Source of the DNA: Campylobacteraceae bacterium UBA1877
GTDB taxonomy: Bacteria > Campylobacterota > Campylobacteria > Campylobacterales > Campylobacteraceae
DNA: 8,279 nucleotides
Direction of reading: 5' to 3'
Assembly: GCA_002352945.1 (NCBI GenBank)
Contig: DDHL01000120.1
Location: forward strand, 1-8,279
In this document: positions 6,248 to 8,279 of the stretch, one piece after another
Layout of the letters: every line of letters starts with the position of its first letter
Position numbering within the stretch: the stretch's first letter is position 1
The notes under the pieces: model-generated
The model's input: the letters and a program-made list of their open reading frames with translations, nothing else
Databases searched by the model: none
What the model was told of the DNA's origin: nothing
Translations under genes and position numbers: made by a program

Positions 6248-7475
6248 AGCATTAAAAGGAATGAAAGATACGCTAGAGCCTGAGAATCGTATCTATGATT
6301 ATGTAATAAAAACCTGCGAAAGGATTGCTCGAAACTATGGGTTTGATTATATCCAAACACCGATTTTAGAAGAGACCTCGCTTTTTAAAAGAAGTGTTGG
6401 AGAAAGCAGTGATATTGTAGGTAAAGAGATGTATCGATTTACAGACAAAGGTGGAAATGATGTATGCATGCGCCCTGAAGGAACCGCTGGAGTTGTAAGA
6501 GCTTTTATCGAGCATAAAATGGACAAACAAGGCCAGCCAAAACGCTACTTTTATTATGGACCCATGTATAGGTATGAGCGTCCACAAAAAGGAAGATTGC
6601 GCCAATTTCATCAATTTGGAGTTGAATCTTTTGGGTTTAAAGATGTTCGCGAAGATGCCTCAATAATTCTTTTACTAAAATCGATTTTTGATGCCCTTGG
6701 AATTGATGCTAAATTAAAGCTAAACTCCCTTGGCTGCCCAAACTGCATGCCCCAATATAGGGAAAAATTGGTGGAGTTTTTAAACCACACTGAGGGTTTG
6801 TGTGAAGATTGCTTGCGCCGCAAAAAGACAAATCCAATTCGGGTTTTGGATTGTAAAAATCCAAATTGTCAAAATCTATTAAAAGATGCGCCCAGAATTA
6901 CACATAATTTATGCTCAAGCTGTGAAGATGATTTTCAAACCCTTCAAATGTTGCTTAAAAAAGCAAATATGGAATTTGAAGTTGACCCATCCTTAGTTCG
7001 AGGATTAGATTACTACTCAAAGAGTGCATTTGAATTTGTAAGCAGCTCCATTGGCGCTCAAAGCGCCATTGCAGGTGGCGGACGCTATGATAGACTGGTT
7101 GAATTTTTAGATGGCAAACCAACTCCTGGAATCGGTTTTGCAATGGGTATTGAGCGGCTTTTAGAGCTTGTAAAGATGCCTTCTGAAAAAAGAGAAGGGA
7201 TTTATTTTGGAGTTATGAGCCAAGAGGCAGCAGACTTTGCATTTAAAAGTGCAATTGAACTGCGAAATAAAACAAAGGTTTTATTAGAGTATGAACCAAA
7301 AAGCCTTAAAGCTCATCTTAAACAAGCCGATAAACATAATGCATTATGGTGTGCTTGTATTGGTCCAGATGAGCTAGAGAGTAAAAGTGTATGGTTAAAA
7401 AATTTGAGTACAAAAAAGGAGCTCAAATTCCCGTTTCAAGCCTTTGAGGATGGTGCATGGTTGACTATGGATTAA
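6240..7475 (+). CDS. hisS: Histidyl-tRNA synthetase HisRS
   Basis: Class II aminoacyl-tRNA synthetase that charges tRNA-His; a homodimer in the cytoplasm. The 411 aa length is normal. Signatures are MRPEGTAGVVRA (about 77-88), motif 2 YYGPMYRYERPQKGRLRQFH (about 104-123), the histidine-specific LVRGLDYYSKSAFEF (about 251-265), GGGRYDRLVE, and motif 3 PGIGFAMGIERLLEL (about 296-310). The insertion domain carries eight cysteines in pairs: Cys166/169, 188/191, 205/210 and 225/228. This looks like one or two structural metal sites, as some bacterial HisRS have in part. The C-terminal anticodon-binding domain (about 320-411) is present, though its first part is plain. ATG at 6240 has AAGGA 7 nt upstream within tmk. 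Confidence 0.97.
   Translation: MIKALKGMKDTLEPENRIYDYVIKTCERIARNYGFDYIQTPILEETSLFKRSVGESSDIVGKEMYRFTDKGGNDVCMRPEGTAGVVRAFIEHKMDKQGQPKRYFYYGPMYRYERPQKGRLRQFHQFGVESFGFKDVREDASIILLLKSIFDALGIDAKLKLNSLGCPNCMPQYREKLVEFLNHTEGLCEDCLRRKKTNPIRVLDCKNPNCQNLLKDAPRITHNLCSSCEDDFQTLQMLLKKANMEFEVDPSLVRGLDYYSKSAFEFVSSSIGAQSAIAGGGRYDRLVEFLDGKPTPGIGFAMGIERLLELVKMPSEKREGIYFGVMSQEAADFAFKSAIELRNKTKVLLEYEPKSLKAHLKQADKHNALWCACIGPDELESKSVWLKNLSTKKELKFPFQAFEDGAWLTMD
7446..7450 (+). promoter_or_regulatory. Ribosome binding site for speA inside hisS
   Basis: GAGGA, 6 nt before the ATG at 7457. It supports an overlap of 19 nt between hisS and speA rather than a later start. Confidence 0.6.
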
Positions 7476-8279
7476 ACATTTGGGGAAATAACAACTTTAT
7501 CATTGAAAATGGAAAGGTTTGCATCAATAAAGGTATTAAACCTGCTCTTTATGATATTGTAGAAGAGATTCGAAAAGAAGGTGTTAGAGGTCCTGTTCTT
7601 CTACGATTTCCCCACCTTATAAAAAAACAGATTGATCTTATTTATAACAATTTTAAAAAAGCTAAGGTTGAGTTTAAATATAAGGGTGATTTTAATGCAG
7701 TTTATCCATTAAAAGTTAACCAATATCCAGGGTTTGTAAAAAATTTAGTTGAAATTGGAAAGCCTTACGGATACGGTTTGGAAGCTGGCTCAAAAGCTGA
7801 GCTTTTACTGGCTATGAGTTACAATAACGACAATGCCCCAATTACAGTTAATGGTTTCAAAGATAAAGAGTTAATCAATATTGGCTTTATTGCAGCTGAG
7901 ATGGGTCATAATATCACCCTTACAATTGAAGGACTCAATGAACTTGAGAGCATTATTGAGACTGCAAACGAGCGGTTTGCCCCAAAACCAAATATTGGAT
8001 TGCGGATAAGACTGCACAGCTCTGGAATTGGAATTTGGGCCAAAAGCGGTGGAATCAATTCAAAATTCGGGCTTACTTCTACTGAGCTTATTAAAGCTGT
8101 TAAAATGCTCAAAGAAGCCGATTTGTTAGATTACTTTACTATGATTCACTTTCATATTGGCTCTCAAATTACCGATATTAATCCGCTTAAAAAAGCTTTG
8201 CGTGAGGCTGGAAATATTTATGCTGAACTTCGTAAAATGGGAGCAAAAAATCTCAAAGCAATCAATCTAGGAGGCGGTC
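7457..8279 (+). CDS. speA: Biosynthetic arginine decarboxylase SpeA (3' end outside window)
   Basis: PLP enzyme that converts arginine to agmatine, the first step of the agmatine route to putrescine and spermidine. Only the first 274 residues are in the window; full SpeA is usually 600 aa or more. It opens MVDYGLNIWGNNNFII. The alanine-racemase-like barrel follows: LLRFPHLIKKQID (48-60) and NAVYPLKVNQYPGF (80-93), with the PLP Schiff-base lysine Lys86. Then come YGLEAGSKAELLLAM, AEMGHNITLTIEGLNEL, IWAKSGGINSKFGL and IHFHIGSQITD. The last visible residues are INLGGG, part of the PLP phosphate-binding loop. The frame is open to the window edge. It overlaps hisS by 19 nt and has GAGGA upstream, so it belongs to the same transcript. 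The SpeA-like length and the agmatine assignment assume a normal C-terminus. Confidence 0.96.
   Translation, partial: MVDYGLNIWGNNNFIIENGKVCINKGIKPALYDIVEEIRKEGVRGPVLLRFPHLIKKQIDLIYNNFKKAKVEFKYKGDFNAVYPLKVNQYPGFVKNLVEIGKPYGYGLEAGSKAELLLAMSYNNDNAPITVNGFKDKELINIGFIAAEMGHNITLTIEGLNELESIIETANERFAPKPNIGLRIRLHSSGIGIWAKSGGINSKFGLTSTELIKAVKMLKEADLLDYFTMIHFHIGSQITDINPLKKALREAGNIYAELRKMGAKNLKAINLGGG

Noticed and set aside
1..8279. CRISPR array, insertion sequence, prophage or integrated element at the tRNA
   Set aside because: No regularly spaced repeats, transposase or integrase genes, or duplicated tRNA 3' end were seen. The genes flanking the tRNA are core genes.

Overview
The window is AT-rich and reads as a chromosomal housekeeping segment from a bacterium of the phylum Campylobacterota (formerly Epsilonproteobacteria). 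I infer this from the protein sequences (MurA, CoaD, HisRS and SpeA all look epsilonproteobacterial), the dense co-directional packing, and the run flgA-ubiX-coaD-tmk. The genus cannot be fixed by reading alone. A biosynthetic arginine decarboxylase and molybdopterin synthesis would suit a free-living, sulfur- or hydrogen-oxidising lineage, but that is inference.

Region 1 (about 1-1020, minus strand). A small rhomboid-family intramembrane protease starts at a TTG with a good Shine-Dalgarno. Its 3' end overlaps an unrecognised gene whose frame is broken at a run of seven C (G7 on the plus strand, 367-373). Removing one C joins the two halves into one protein of about 171 aa. This is the most unusual coding feature here: a phase-variable or slippage-controlled gene, a decaying gene, or a sequencing error.

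Region 2 (1021-1166) is a divergent intergenic region with promoter-like elements in both directions. Region 3 (1167-3623, plus) carries murA (peptidoglycan precursor synthesis) and moeA (molybdenum cofactor), 3 nt apart, closed by a 9-bp stem-loop that overlaps the moeA stop.

Region 4 (3661-8279, plus) begins with a near-consensus sigma70 promoter and tRNA-Gly(GCC). The flgA signal-peptide frame abuts the CCA end of the tRNA with no ordinary start codon. Then come ubiX, coaD, tmk, hisS and speA (cut by the window end), all overlapping by 1 to 19 nt. The layout implies one transcript, with the tRNA promoter the only strong promoter I could see for it. The products serve unrelated core jobs: flagellar P-ring assembly, prenyl-FMN, coenzyme A, dTTP, histidyl-tRNA and polyamine synthesis.

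A near-perfect 12-base palindrome, TTTACATGTAAA or a one-mismatch version, occurs four times, each time inside a coding region. I see no CRISPR array, insertion sequence, prophage or toxin-antitoxin pair, and no clear new multi-gene system. The candidates worth checking are the C7-interrupted gene, the tRNA/flgA junction and the repeated palindrome.
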